Positions 22,549 through 34,138 of a DNA stretch of 64,000 bases are shown piece by piece. Origin of the DNA: Theristus sp. LFF4_11. Taxonomy: Eukaryota; Nematoda; Chromadorea; Monhysterida; Xyalidae. Under the pieces are notes generated by a model. The model was not told the origin of the DNA. It was given only the letters and a program-made list of their open reading frames with translations, and made no database searches. Every line of letters starts with the position of its first letter. The first letter of the stretch is position 1. Where the stretch lies: assembly GCA_030248135.1 (NCBI GenBank), contig JASANC010001071.1, positions 62,001-126,000 of the forward strand. Reading direction: 5' to 3'. Position numbers and translations under genes: made by a program.

Positions 22549-24876
22549 ATGGTGGCACTTTTCAGGCGTTGTTTCGGTGACCCTATTTACCGCTTTTCCA
22601 ACGCGATATCATGTAGTATCGTCGCGTCAGAAAAAGTCGTCAGCCGTGTCGGCGAACCGGCCAACCAAAATGACATCATTTTGCGACGCACCAAACACAA
22701 CCTGAATATATTGTTTCTCTCGCCAGAACGCGGTTACCGGTCAGCCGGCTGGTGGGTGCACGAGCACATGCCCGACAAACACCCCGGCGACGATCCGGAA
22801 CTACGGCGACAGGCGGCCTTGAAGTGAGTTTGCGCTTGTTTGTTGGTAAAAAAACAACAACAACGGCGCCAGAGATGCGTTCAGACGGCGCCGCAGAATT
22901 GCGCTCGCTGATTTATGTGACCAACGTATTGCTTGCTGACGTTTCACTATTTCTTGTTTTTTTTTTGGAGAAGACGCTTTTCTGGCGTGCTTGATTTTTT
23001 TGGAGTGGTGTTTTGAAAAAAAATAAAAAAAGGACTGGATTCTAGCTGGAGCAGCAAAACTGGGATAATAGCCGTGGGAGAAAAGTTTATCAGAGAAAGC
23101 CGTCCAGCTTATAAAAAAAGTAGTCGGTTCGATTCGATCAAATCCCGCTCGAGGTTGCGAAAAACGTTTCTGAATAAATCGTTCGCGTCTCAAAATAAAA
23201 CAACACCGTCTGTCATGCTGTTCTCACGTTTTGCGTTTGTGTCGCCGCAGGTACGGCCTACTGCCACAGGATTACAGGCCGTATGACGCTCAAAAGAGTC
23301 TGATTATGGCTGGCAACTATCCGGATTTGGGACGGATCTCGTATGATCACAAAGATCCGTACGAGAATTGGACGGATCCAGTGTTCAGGCGCAATTGGGG
23401 CGAACAGGTGAGCGGAGTTTTTTTGGGGGGGAGGCGGAGTGAGTGAATCGATCGAAGTATTGAATGAATGAATTCATTATCACTGGCTGAAAACATCGCC
23501 TTCAGTTAAACTCTAAATTATAGGGAATTAGCTGATTGCCTATAATTTAGAGTTCAACTGTAAATTACTGTTCAGTGGTTTTCGTTTATCACCGCCACAC
23601 TGCGGAATGTCATGATAAGTTGAAGCAGTGTGAGACAGGCGGCAAAGGATTTGTGATTTGAAGTAGAGGGATTTCGTCATTTGGCTTCTCCCTCTCTTCG
23701 TTGAATGGGGGAGAAGATGATGATGGGCGACTATTGTAATTATCTCGCTGTAGTTATACGTGTCCCTATGTAATATGTGATCATTTTTTCTGTAATGTCC
23801 GTTGTTCTCCAGTCCACTAAATCACCACTCTCTCGCTACTTGAAGTATATGCAAGTGCAAATTGGCTTTGTTTTTTCAGGTGCCGCACTCTTGGGATTTG
23901 CTGCGTCCCGATCGGTACACGTACACCGGAGCTCGAGAAGACGCCGTTGAAAAGTCGGTTTTTCGGAACGGTTTTTGTGTACCAGATTTCTGAATGCTTT
24001 TATAGAGTTTTGTTTAGTCGTCTTCTTCATTAAGTTTCCACCGTTCGCTTTCACAAACTATCAGACAATACATGAAGTTCGCTGTTTTCGGTTTCGCCAG
24101 GTAAACGCACACCGCGGTGTCCCCTGGCTCGTCAGTGCGACGAACACTAGGCAGAACTGCCGAAGGTGTTTTACCACAGACAGAGCTTATAATCTGGGTA
24201 AAACATCAGCGAGCCTAGAATCTCAAAAAATCAACCATCCTGGGCAATAAAGCCACAAACTTGTTATACTCTGGTTGCTTTTCCAGTTTCTCCTGGTGGG
24301 TGCCGAAAGCGCTGATGTTTTATGGCGCGATCTTTCTTTGGTTTTACTGGATCGCGGCGGATGTGCGTATCGGCCCGATGGTGACGACGCCGTATGTGAG
24401 TGTGCAGTTTCAGTTGGTTTTGTTGTTGTTGAAAGTTTTTTCCCATTTTTGGTTTTGCAACAATGTCAATTTTTTCAATAGATTGTTGATTTGAATGGTT
24501 AGTTCAGGTTCTGCTTCAGTTCCGAATTTTCTACAATCAACACCTGTGAATGGATTTTAGAATTGAACAAACCGTGCTTTTGACTTCAAAACTGAGTCAA
24601 ACGCCCGTTTCTAACCGCCGTTTCAGGTATCTCCAACCCAAATGGGTCTCACCTGATTTTTCACGAATTGTGTCGTGGCAAACATCTTCCACCTTGAAAT
24701 TCAGGTTGAGTTCCAATTAACGCGGTTCGCCAGACCTTTCTCAGATGCCGAAACAGTATCCGTGGGACTTCAAGCGCGCTTGGCCGTGGGAGGACCCGCG
24801 AAAATATCCGATCACGAATTATTCGTTCGACAGAGTGGACGCGTTGGAGAACCCGAAACACGGAGAGCACCACTGA
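22549..24876 (+). CDS. NDUFB8: NADH dehydrogenase (ubiquinone) 1 beta subcomplex subunit 8
   Basis: Accessory subunit (ASHI) of mitochondrial respiratory complex I, placed in the inner-membrane arm. Six exons: 22549-22576, 22727-22823, 23251-23407, 23880-23953, 24287-24395, 24745-24876; phases agree and give 198 residues, close to the 186 of the human protein. The basic N-terminus (MVALFRRCFERGYRSAGWW) fits a mitochondrial presequence. Family landmarks in order: MAGNYPDLGRISYDHKDPY, FRRNWGEQVPHSWD, one membrane helix around residues 127-144 (ALMFYGAIFLWFYWIAA), and the C-terminal QYPWDFKRAWPWEDP with Lys-Tyr-Pro and Asn-Tyr, ending GEHH. The start is the only in-frame ATG before the presequence; it lies 13 bp from the edge of the element at 21793-22535. 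Confidence 0.93.
23503..23560. repeat. 22-bp inverted repeat hairpin in NDUFB8 intron 3
   Basis: Arms CAGTTAAACTCTAAATTATA at 23503-23524 and its complement at 23539-23560 with one mismatch, loop about 14 bp. The same arm sequence, more diverged, forms the ends of the element at 44024-44269, so this looks like a minimal deletion derivative of that MITE family. Confidence 0.7.
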
Positions 24877-25705
24877 ACGCGCAATTGTGATCTGTAGTTT
24901 TCCCTGCGCTGATTAATTGTCTTATTCTTAGGATTGCTTCGTATTGCCTTTCAGACAGGACGGTTTTTTGGTAGATTGTACTTGCAATTGTGCATATTAT
25001 TCTGATGATGGTTTTGCGTTTTGCGCTGAAAGATCAAGCCAGTTTCGCTTTGCCACACAGATGTCTGAGAGGTATTCATGAAGCAACTGTACGTGCGTAT
25101 TACTTGGCAGTGAGTTTTGTACAAAATATTAAAATTTGAACTGACACTAGAGACCTTTTTGTTCGCTGTCGTAAGTAACTTGTCTGTCTCTCGGTGGTTT
25201 ATGTTTGAAATGTAGATGTTGCAGATAGTTTTTGGTCTGAAGAACGTGACACTTAGTTTTCACAATATTTATTGTTCTTTTTTTGGCAGCGGCAGTTGCG
25301 AAATCAAACAGTGTTTGAATGAAAACTGAAACAATTTGGTGTTGTTGAATGGATTTGAAAAGAACGTGGATTAGTAAGTTCCATTTCGTAAGTGAATTAT
25401 TTCTCAGCAATTTTTTCATGTTATGTGGTGATTGAATGAGTCATACGCATACCCGTAGTACACTCGAAACAGCGGTGATGTGTTGTGAAACTCTGCATTC
25501 ACTTGGGTTTCATATTCACGTAAGAAAAGCATAGAAAACCTTCGGAGATTGCACTGATTTTTCTCACACTGAATATTGCGTCGAAATATGGCGCGCCGAT
25601 TGGTCGTGGCATGCTGATGTGACCAATCAGCCGGTTGTGGAGTGCAAAATGGTCCTTTAATTCTCATCATGTCCCTTCAATTCAGGTTTCGAAATACAAG
25701 AAAAA
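24877..25705. other. Spacer between NDUFB8 and HMG-CoA synthase
   Basis: 829 bp between two same-strand genes. It must hold the NDUFB8 3' UTR and the HMG-CoA synthase promoter. No AATAAA was found close to the NDUFB8 stop. A possible acceptor (TTCAATTCAG at about 25676-25685) just before the HMG-CoA synthase ATG would allow a 5' UTR intron or a trans-splice site. A CCAATCAG hairpin lies at about 25602-25630. Confidence 0.5.
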
Positions 25706-28700
25706 ATGCCGGACAAACCGGGAACTCGCGAGACGGCGTGGCCGGAAAACGTCGGCATTCTCGCGATGGAGCTGTATTTTCCGAAATTATTCGTTGACCA
25801 AAGTGAATTGGAACAATTTGACGGCGTTTCCGCTGGGAAATACACGATTGGACTTGGACAACTCGAGATGGCAGTGGCCAGCGACCTGGAGGATGCGAAT
25901 TCCGTCTGTCTGACGGTGGTACAGCGACTGTTGCAACGCTATCAGGTTCGGTTGCACTTTCAGAGTGTGGACTCACATAAAATGTGCTTCATTTGGTTTT
26001 CTTTTTGATTTGCTTGTACTGTCTGTTTCCATGTCGCAATACGGACGCAGTTTACTGATTGGTTGGGGCAATGATATGGCATGGCATTCTGTGCAGGACT
26101 AGGCCACCGTGGCAATGCATGCGTCACGTGGTGTCCCACAACCAATCAGCTGATTGCACATGAAATGGAAAGGCTTACAGAAATGGACTGTAGCGGTCAG
26201 AAATCCGAAGGTACCAAACTCCGATAAACAGTTTTGTGGTGTACGTGCCGTGTGGACGTCACGTCACGTCACGTCATGAGAAAGCAACCTCTTCGCCATT
26301 ATGTTTGATTTCGGTGCCCGCCCAGTCTCCAATACGAATTTTGGGCGGTTTTTTCAACCGCTGCTATTGGCTCTTTCACAACATTGGTCGTACGCAGCCA
26401 ATCAGCGTTCCACTATTCGAATGCACTAACAAAAAAGTGTTCGACAGAAAAACGCAATCAATACGTTCTCCCTCTCTCCAGATCTCGCCGTGTTCAATCG
26501 GCCGCGTCGAGGTCGGCACCGAATCGCAGGTGGACAAGTCGAAATCCGTGAAATCGCAGTTGATGCAGTTGTTTTGTGCGTCAAACGCTACCGCCAACGT
26601 CAACAGCCACCTGGCGAATGGCGCCGCACATTCAAACTCGGACGACGACGTAAGGGAATTTGTAGGTGATGAGAGCGGCATACCGGACGTGGAGGGCTGC
26701 GACTGTGTGAACGCTTGTTTTGGCGGGACGCAGGCGCTGCTAAACGCCGTCAACTGGGCGGAGTCGTCGGCGGCGATCGATGGTTGGTGCGGTGCGAGTT
26801 GGTTTTAGAATTTAGAGTATTATTCTTTCTGACATGTGTGTTGTCTTGTTTTGCATCGTCGCAGGCCGCCTTGCGCTGGTGGTTATGGGCGACATTGCGG
26901 TCTACGCCCCGGGGCCGGCGCGGTGCACGGGCGGTGCGGGCGCGTGCGCGATGTTGCTGGGCAGCGACGCACCGTTCGCTCTGGACAGGGGACTCAGGGC
27001 GTTTGCCATGCAGCACAGGTGTGCGTTGGTTTGGCTTTTGGGCAGTTTTGTGAGGTAGATAGATAAGTGTTTTATGTAAATTAGAATGAGCTAGTTTAGG
27101 CTGTAGGGAATGTTTTCATGCGCACTGAACCGCCGCTTGCCGGAGCCGGCTCACGAGGAAGCCAGAATGTTTCAGTAAAATGGAGTATCTGACTTGAGTA
27201 TATCTGGCTTTTTCCTCGCACGTATGTAGAGCCAGATATCAGCATTAAATCGAAGAAAAGTTTGCTGTTGTTCAAGCTCAGCTCAGCTACAAAGTTTTCC
27301 AGATACGATTTTTACAAGCCATCTGCCCTCAACTCCGAATACGCACTATTTGACGGTAGCGCATCGTTGCGTGCATATTTGTCGTCGGTTGATCTGTGCT
27401 ACGAACGATACAAACGGACAGTGCAACGGATTTATGGTTGGCGTGGCTTAAAGAGTTCTTTGTATTTTTGCTGATTTGTTGGGTTGTTTGAATTGAGCGC
27501 ACAATGTTGCACTCATCATTGTTGTTCTCGTATTTAATTCTCTTAAATCACAATCTTGTCTGGAGAGTTTTTAATGGTTGGTGTTGATTTACGTGTAGTT
27601 GATTGGCTATATTGGAATCCATCTCTAGTTCCACCCAATCAGTGTTTCACACTGAAAAAAAAAACAATTTTTCAGGCCGCAGCACATCAATCGATTCATT
27701 CGACAGCATTCTGTTCCATTGTCCTTATTCAAAGTTGGTCGAAAAGTCACTGGCTCGTCTGCATTTTGCGGACTGTCGCGCCAATCCGCCAACTCAATCG
27801 GGTGAAACTACGAAGCCGATTTTGAAGTATTTGTAAGTTTAGATCTGCTATCTGGGATCACCAACCAATCAGCTAGTTGCATATGTTATTGAGTTAGACT
27901 GTATATGGTGGGCGAAGAATAAGACGTTTTACGATCTGCGGGTGTTATTAGCTGCCCTCACAATTCACATCCATCCGTCCATTCCATCCAATTTATTTCA
28001 CGAAAACCAGAATACTCCGATAAAACTGCATGAACAGCACGGTGGCAGGGAGACCCTGACTGCGTGCGCCAGTAGTACTAACGACCCGTGATGCATTTCA
28101 TTTCCAACTGCCCAGATCCACTCCCCTCAGCGAGACGTACGACAACAAACAACTGGAGCGCGCGATGGTTCAGTCGGCGAAAACACAGTTCGCGTCGAGA
28201 ACCGAGCCGACGTTGGCGTTCTCACGACGCCTCGGCAACATGTACACGCCGTCACTGTACTCCGGCTTGGTGGCGCTGCTCGCGCAATGGTGCGACTCTC
28301 GACACGGTTTTTTTCGTGTTTTTTTTCTTGTTCATTTCACTGTCGCCATTGCTGGCGAAAAAGTGTCGCACGAATTTGGCGTCAGTTCATCCGATGTTAT
28401 CCATGCTCAAGTGGAGAACGCGAGGGCGCTCGCCCGAACGCTGCAGCCCGCCAACCGTTTTGCATGTTTTACAGCTTACACACTTAGCCCGTGCGACAGT
28501 GTTGGCTTTTCCGGTAGCCGACGTTAGGTATGGCATGGAAAGTAAAACGGTTTGAAAACGACGAAACTGGGTTTTTACCAACCCTAGTAGAAGTCAAGTT
28601 GCAACAACTCTGTTCCGAGTTTTTCTCATTTCCTTTGACTTTTGTCAAATTCTGCGTGACGATGGATTGGATCCTGGTCGTGTCGGGGCCCAATACCGAT

Positions 28701-29633
28701 GCGACGGTGTGGTGGAGCATGGCGTGTGGCTGCCCACCACACCAATTTTGAATGATACTGACAAAAGTTTCACAAAAAATTAAGAACAAACGTTTCAGCA
28801 AATCCACAGAGCAACTGTGCGATCGTCGTCTTCTGCTGTTCTCGTACGGCTCCGGCTCCTGTGCCGCAATGTTCTCCCTGACAATCAGGCAACCTACATC
28901 CGACCAGTCAGCGCGTTGGCTGCGAACGATGCGAGCGGCTGCTGGCGAGGCACTCGCGAAACTCGACGAGCGACGAAAAATATCACCGGAGCAATTTACG
29001 CAACTCTTGCAAACGAGAGAGCAATTGATTGGCAGAGGTGATTTAGGTGGAAAGCTGATATTTTTCTTTCATTTTGCCAACATCGCAGCATTGAACGAGT
29101 GTCCATCCCACAGTGGATGTTCTATCTGTTCTATGCAGGCTGTTCAGTCATTTGGTTGAGAAGCTAATTTTCGGAAGACGCACAGTGTGACAAAAACATC
29201 AGAGCTTTTCATGCGAAATTGGCGAAACAGTTGCACTTTTCTGATTGGTAGCAGTGTGAGGACGCAATCAATCATCATGCCGAATTTGTGTGTTTTGTGA
29301 AATTTGGAGTCAGCTCAAAAAGCTCAGAATCGGAAGGTTTTCAGTTTTTAGTCAAAAGTAAAAAAAACGCAGTAATTCAAGATTTTTTGTTTCCACGGAT
29401 TTGTAAATACAAGTAATTATTTGCTGATTTTCTACTCTTTTTTAGTGCCCTACAGACCATTGAGCGAGCCGGCGGCGCAAAATCTGTTTGACGGAACGTT
29501 TTATTTGCGCGATATTGACGCACAACATCGGCGGTTCTACCGACGATTTTTCGACGACGAAAATTCGCTTTCGGTGGACTCGGGCGTTTCAAGTTTGGCA
29601 GTAAATAGTGACGCTAATTTCGATAAAGCTTGA
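25706..29633 (+). CDS. HMGCS1: Hydroxymethylglutaryl-CoA synthase
   Basis: Condenses acetyl-CoA with acetoacetyl-CoA to HMG-CoA, the committed entry to the mevalonate pathway. Eight exons: 25706-25945, 26482-26782, 26865-27018, 27303-27436, 27676-27832, 28116-28289, 28799-29037, 29446-29633; all phases agree, 528 residues. The catalytic triad is intact: Glu90 (GRVEVGTES), Cys159 (NACFGGT) and His291 ([10 protein letters not shown]). Other landmarks are [53 protein letters not shown] and [14 protein letters not shown] roughly 30-residue Ser/Asn/Asp-rich insertion separates LMQLF from the catalytic-Cys segment, where the human enzyme is short. No mitochondrial presequence is seen (start [17 protein letters not shown]), which points to the cytosolic form. 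The ATG is the first in frame after a likely acceptor. Confidence 0.95.
26055..26149. repeat. CCAATCAG inverted-repeat element (type copy)
   Basis: CTGATTGGTTG at 26055 is mirrored by CAACCAATCAG ending at 26149. Similar pairs, or single CCAATCAG ends, occur at 25602-25630, 26368-26405, 27597-27642, 27865-27872, 29729-29760, 30785-30830, 31245-31252 and 33385-33392, mostly in introns of HMG-CoA synthase and the SOCS-box gene. Single related ends are seen at 13695 and about 56390. Confidence 0.65.
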
Positions 29634-30982
29634 GGGATTTTTTCCAGTTGATCTCGGTTCGCTTCAGAACTTTTTTTGAACACACCATGTATTGGTTTGC
29701 ATTGACAGCATTTGTGTAGCGTTCACCAGATTGGTTGTTTGGCATGATGCAGCCAATCAGCGTTCTAGATTGTGGAATTGCAGGCAGCGTTGAAGCGTCC
29801 CGTTGAATCTGTTACAATATCCCTTAATTACTTCTTCGTTTGCCATTTTTATTACTGCCCCATGTTGCCTTTGTTCATGTTTGGACATTTTGAATTTGAC
29901 CAATGTGGACTTTTTCTGAATTATTTATTTTATAACATGAATCGAATATTGTAGATTTATTCAAATGTCACCGGATTAAAATGACGTCATTTGCTTTAAA
30001 AATGCCCGTTTGTCAAAGTAAAGGCACTAAAATGTCAGTTTGGTGTGACTGATTCGACATTCGCCATTTGTTTACGAGAAGAAATCGGCTAAACGGAAAG
30101 TCTGGTTTTCAGTGAACGGCAAGCGCATGTTTGGCGGCACGTGACGTCATTTCAGTGGGACACGTTTAGAAAAATAGGGCATACCATATGGGGCAACTAT
30201 TGATGTTGGGAAATGTGGATTGGAATTTTTTTGCATGCTGTATTATTACTGGTTACATGCGTGCATGCGTTTTTTGACTTCATTTTTGTCTCAAACAATT
30301 TACCGAAATTGAAACTATTTTCGATCACACGTTTGGTTTCGTACTTTTTTGTTTTGCTGCAATTTTTTGTTTTTTTTAGTTTCAAATCCAATACCTGGTC
30401 TTTATTTTACAATGCATCTCATTATTCCTATATTTCGCCTTCTATCAACACAAAAATATTCTGGTTCTGGTCGTGTTGTGATTCGCTTCTTTCTTATTTG
30501 CTTTGTGAATTGTTTGAAATTGTGCCGGTTTTTGTGGTATTTTATCATTTGTTGCTTTTTGTTTCATAATCACAAATTGTGCTTCTGAAGATAGAAAAAT
30601 GGTGAATCAAACTGAAAAAACACACAAGCCTTGTTTGTCACCGGGGTTATTCTATTCAGAGACCAGTTAGTGATCATGGAAAAACTCGAAGCCTAGCAGA
30701 TATATGAATCGATTTTTTCCAAACAAAATACTGTACAAATTTTCACACTATAAACAGAAACATGTCGGTAGAATACACAGTTTCAAGCCAACCAATCATT
30801 GGTCCCGTTTCAAAACAGCTACAACCAATCAACTTGTTCAAATTCAATTGAACATGGACAGTCTCTGAAGTCTGATGAGACCACCCCTTTTCCGAGTCTG
30901 ACATTAGCCCGGCCAAAAGGCCGAATTGCAGATAACATTAAACAATTTGGTTGATTCGAACTGTGAATGAATACCGAAATCA
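29634..30982. other. Tail-to-tail spacer between HMG-CoA synthase and the SOCS-box gene
   Basis: 1.35 kb that must contain both 3' UTRs. Apart from the TGACGTCA MITE at 29960-30170 and a CCAAT-type palindrome at about 30785-30830 it is AT-rich, unique-looking sequence (30200-30600 is T-rich on the plus strand). No coding exon is supported. Confidence 0.55.
29960..30170 (-). mobile_element. TGACGTCA MITE, copy 3 (reverse orientation)
   Basis: Reverse-orientation copy of the element at 43316-43525 and 53247-53458. It keeps both internal TGACGTCA palindromes (29982-29989 and 30142-30149) next to the terminal repeats (TTCAAATGTCACCGG at the left, GTGGGACACGTTT at the right). It lies about 330 bp past the HMG-CoA synthase stop. 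Confidence 0.85.
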
Positions 30983-33900
30983 TCAGAGCTCGATTTTCTG
31001 CAAGTCGCGTATTTTCGCTTGAACTGTCGCCGGTAGGCACTGAATGCCGTGGTATTGATTCTTTCGTATCGCAATGGTGCAGAGCGTTCGCAATGACCGC
31101 GGCTGGGTGCTCAGGTGTTGCAGGATGGACTTCAGTTCGGGGTGATCCTGCGATGAAACGAGTGAGGTTTTTTTTGACAAAAGAATGTTCAAATCGCACG
31201 CTGGATTCGTTGCTTCATGTGGCAATGCTGTGCAACTGAAACCACCAATCAGCGCGCTTCGATTCGAAATCCACCCAATAAGCGCTCGGGTACAAAGGTA
31301 AGCTCAAATGTTGTCAAGATCCTGGTGTTTTCAGTTTCTGCCGTCTGCACCCGGACATTCGTTCGAAGACCAGCAGTGGTGGTTTTGAATCGGCCGCCAA
31401 AAACACGCAGTTTTCCACCCAACTATATTCACCAACATGGAGCGAAACACGTTTGCCGCAAGAAAGCATCGAATCACAGTCGCAATCGAACGGTTCCTCC
31501 AAAACAAAAAAAACCAACCACCAAGACCAACCCTCCGACACCAGGGTTCCTTCAAAACCACCAGCAATCACCGAACCTCCGACACCAAATCAGCCGGTGT
31601 CCGATTGTTGTTGTCTCTGGCGGTGCAGTCGGCGCCGTACGCCAGCAGCACGGCGGCGAGATCGATGCGCGTCGGGTGCAACTGCGCCACGCAGTGCAGC
31701 GCCGTCCGGTGGATCATTCGTGCGCGCACCTGTGTGTGAGTGATTGCGTCTGCTGTGTGACACACGCTGGTGCTTTCAGGCCAGGTGCACAGCGAATGTG
31801 CATACTGTTTCATAAGGGCTGCTTTGTTTTGGTGCTGATTCTGGTGTGTGGCCGTTCGTGAAACGACGCAGACAACTGCAATGCACTACGCGGTGCGTGG
31901 TGATGTGATTTGTGGGAGTGTTCGTTCTTTTTTTTTGTTCCAGAACGCAACATAAACAACGCTTTGCTCCAGCGAACTCGATTGGTTGCATGCAAAAGAC
32001 GCAGAGGCAAACATGCACGTCGCATAACAAAACTGTGAACATGAAATAACCTGCTTCGTACACTGGTACAAAAACAAACACAATCTGCACTGTAGCAAAC
32101 GAATACAGGGTGTTTCAATAAGCGATCGCTAAGAGGATACGGAATATTGATTCATCTGATTTCAAAAAAAACGAAAAGAACAAAACACGAGAATGATTTT
32201 CCATTCCAACGAAACAACCAAACAAAAAACGTGTGGTTCCGACGCTGGCGCTTCTTCGGAGTGGAACCGACGGCTTCGGTCGCAAACGCCAGCACGGCTC
32301 GGCTTCGCCCCTCCGGGAGCTCTTCCGGAAGCAAAGAACAACAACAACCAAAAAGCGTCATTATTATTACCAGCGCTCCGGCGTGCAGCAACTCCGCGGC
32401 CACGTCGGCATGCCCGGACACGCACGCGGCGTGCAACGGTGTGCCGTGCCAGCAGTCAGACACGTTTATGGCCGCCCTGTAGGACAACAGTAATCGGACG
32501 CATTCGAGCGAGCCTGTTGGTGGTGAGTGCAGCAACGCTGATTTGGGGCGCTTTTTTGACAACTGTGGTCAGTTTTATAAAAGTGAGTAGTGTCCGAAAA
32601 GTGAGGAGTTTTACTCCAGGGTATTCCAAAAGTTAAACCTTGCCAATTTCTGAATAAATTTATTCAGGTGAACCAGCAGAATAAAATAACTTGGTAACGA
32701 TTTTGGCAAAAATATCAAACCAATATCAAGCCTTAGTCAAAAAAGGAACTTTAGGTTCAATTCTTCAACCGGAATTCGTATGGTCTAACTTTCGGAATAC
32801 CTAGAGTAAAACTCCTCACTTTTCAGACACTACTCACTTTTATAAAACTGACCACAGGTCAACTCTCTGAACCGACATTCTAGTGTTTTTTTTAAACTGG
32901 TACCTCCTCCCACGATTTCAGAAACTCAACGATTCCAAAATAGTTTTTAGTGTGAAGTGGTGTGAAGGCGTATGGACGGCTGAGCCAATGCCGTCACCAT
33001 CAGAGGGGTCCAGCCTCCAAGCCACCGCACCACCAACTTTTCGGTGTCGCTATAACCCCCGAAAGGCAGCGAATCCGAATTCCGAACGGTTCTTTTGTCG
33101 ATGTCGATTTTGTCGAACTGACCGGACGCCGCGGCATCATGCAGCGCCGTCGCCAGCTGACAGGGCAGGTTCACAGAGGCGTCGTGTTCGAGCAGCACTC
33201 GTGCGACGTCGGCGTGGCCGTTTGCGACCGCTTCGCACAGCGGGGTGGCACTGTCGACCGTGCGACTGTCCAGCTGCTCGTGAGTTTTCTGTTTCTTTTG
33301 GAACTTTTGTGTTTTTTTTTGGTGCAGAAACATGACCACTCAAGCAATCAGCCAACAACGAGACCCGATCTGAGTGCAGTGCAACCAATCAGCAGCTCAC
33401 TACATTTCATTTTTTTTCAGTTTATTTTATTGCGCAGACTGGGCTCTATAGGTTGCATTGATGCGAAGTGCAGACCCGTGCGACAGTGGCGATGTGTTCC
33501 TCCAAGGAGCGAATGCTTCTGGGTGATTATAATGTGATATTCAAGGGTTCAAATTGTCATTTTTTTTCAAGATTCTTCAAATGCAATGTAATGTTACTCC
33601 TTCAGGGAAAACTAACTGTAACTGACCCAATCATTGATTCAAAAAGTGGCAAACTTAAGAAACAACACCAATGGTTTGCGTTTCAGGAGCAGTTTCACGA
33701 GACGCAAATTGCCGGCAGCGCACGCGACGTGCAGCGCCGTCAGACCGTCGAAGTCGGACGAAATCGCAAGGAACGAATCCCGCGTCAGCAATCGTTCGAC
33801 ATCCTGAAAGGTTGTTGATTCTTTTAAATTTCATTTCCATTCAATTTGGTGTCCTGAGTTGAGGAGACTCGGAAGCCGGTGATAACGGGGCAGAGTCCAA

Positions 33901-34138
33901 AAGATTCAGTGTCAGTTGTCTATGTAACAGGTGAATTGGACAAACCCATCAAACCGTTTCTGCTATTACAAAACGAAACTTCAGCCCTGATTTATTCATG
34001 CCCGTTGCCCATGTGACAATATCATAAGGCGACTTTTTTTCAGCTCTCCCATCGAGTTTCTGACCAAAGAAAACTCACATTCAGGCGATTTTCGCGACAC
34101 GCGTCCAACAGCTCAACAAAACCGACTGGCAACGACAT
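30983..34138 (-). CDS. Ankyrin repeat and SOCS box (ASB-type) protein
   Basis: Likely substrate receptor of a Cullin-5/Elongin B-C ubiquitin ligase, as for ASB proteins. Six exons: 34138-34079, 33803-33669, 33273-33123, 32513-32371, 31729-31577, 31147-30983; phases agree, 268 residues, similar to short ASB members. MSLPVGFVELLDACRENRLN opens a first helix pair, followed by about five full ankyrin repeats (GLTALHVACAAGNLRLVKLL, ATPLCEAVANGHADVARVLL, TALHDAAASGSLECVRLLL, GTPLHAACVSGHADVAAELL, RTALHCVAQLHPTRIDLAAV) and a NRTPADL cap. The last exon encodes a SOCS box: PRSLRTLCTIAIRK (BC-box) and a distal LPATVQAKIRDL. The end of exon 2 (33669) and the donor of exon 5 (31577; alternative GTG donor nearby in the same phase) are the least certain borders. 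Which ASB subgroup it belongs to is not clear. Confidence 0.88.
32563..32857. mobile_element. MITE with long, nearly perfect terminal inverted repeats in the SOCS-box gene
   Basis: A 295-bp foldback. Arms of about 75 bp begin CTGTGGTCAGTTTTATAAAA and continue GTGAGTAGTGTCC(T)GAAAAG, with only a few mismatches between arms. It lies in the intron between exons 3 and 4, its edge about 50 bp before the exon 4 acceptor. No coding capacity. Confidence 0.85.

Noticed and set aside
31217..31861. 214-codon plus-strand ORF
   Set aside because: Antisense to the last two exons of the SOCS-box gene; the minus strand gives clear ankyrin and SOCS-box sequence.
32104..32130. Another mariner-like end (TACAGGGTGTTTCAATAAGC)
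   Set aside because: Only one terminus was found; the nearest inverted ACACCCTGT words do not form a matching second end, so no element is called.
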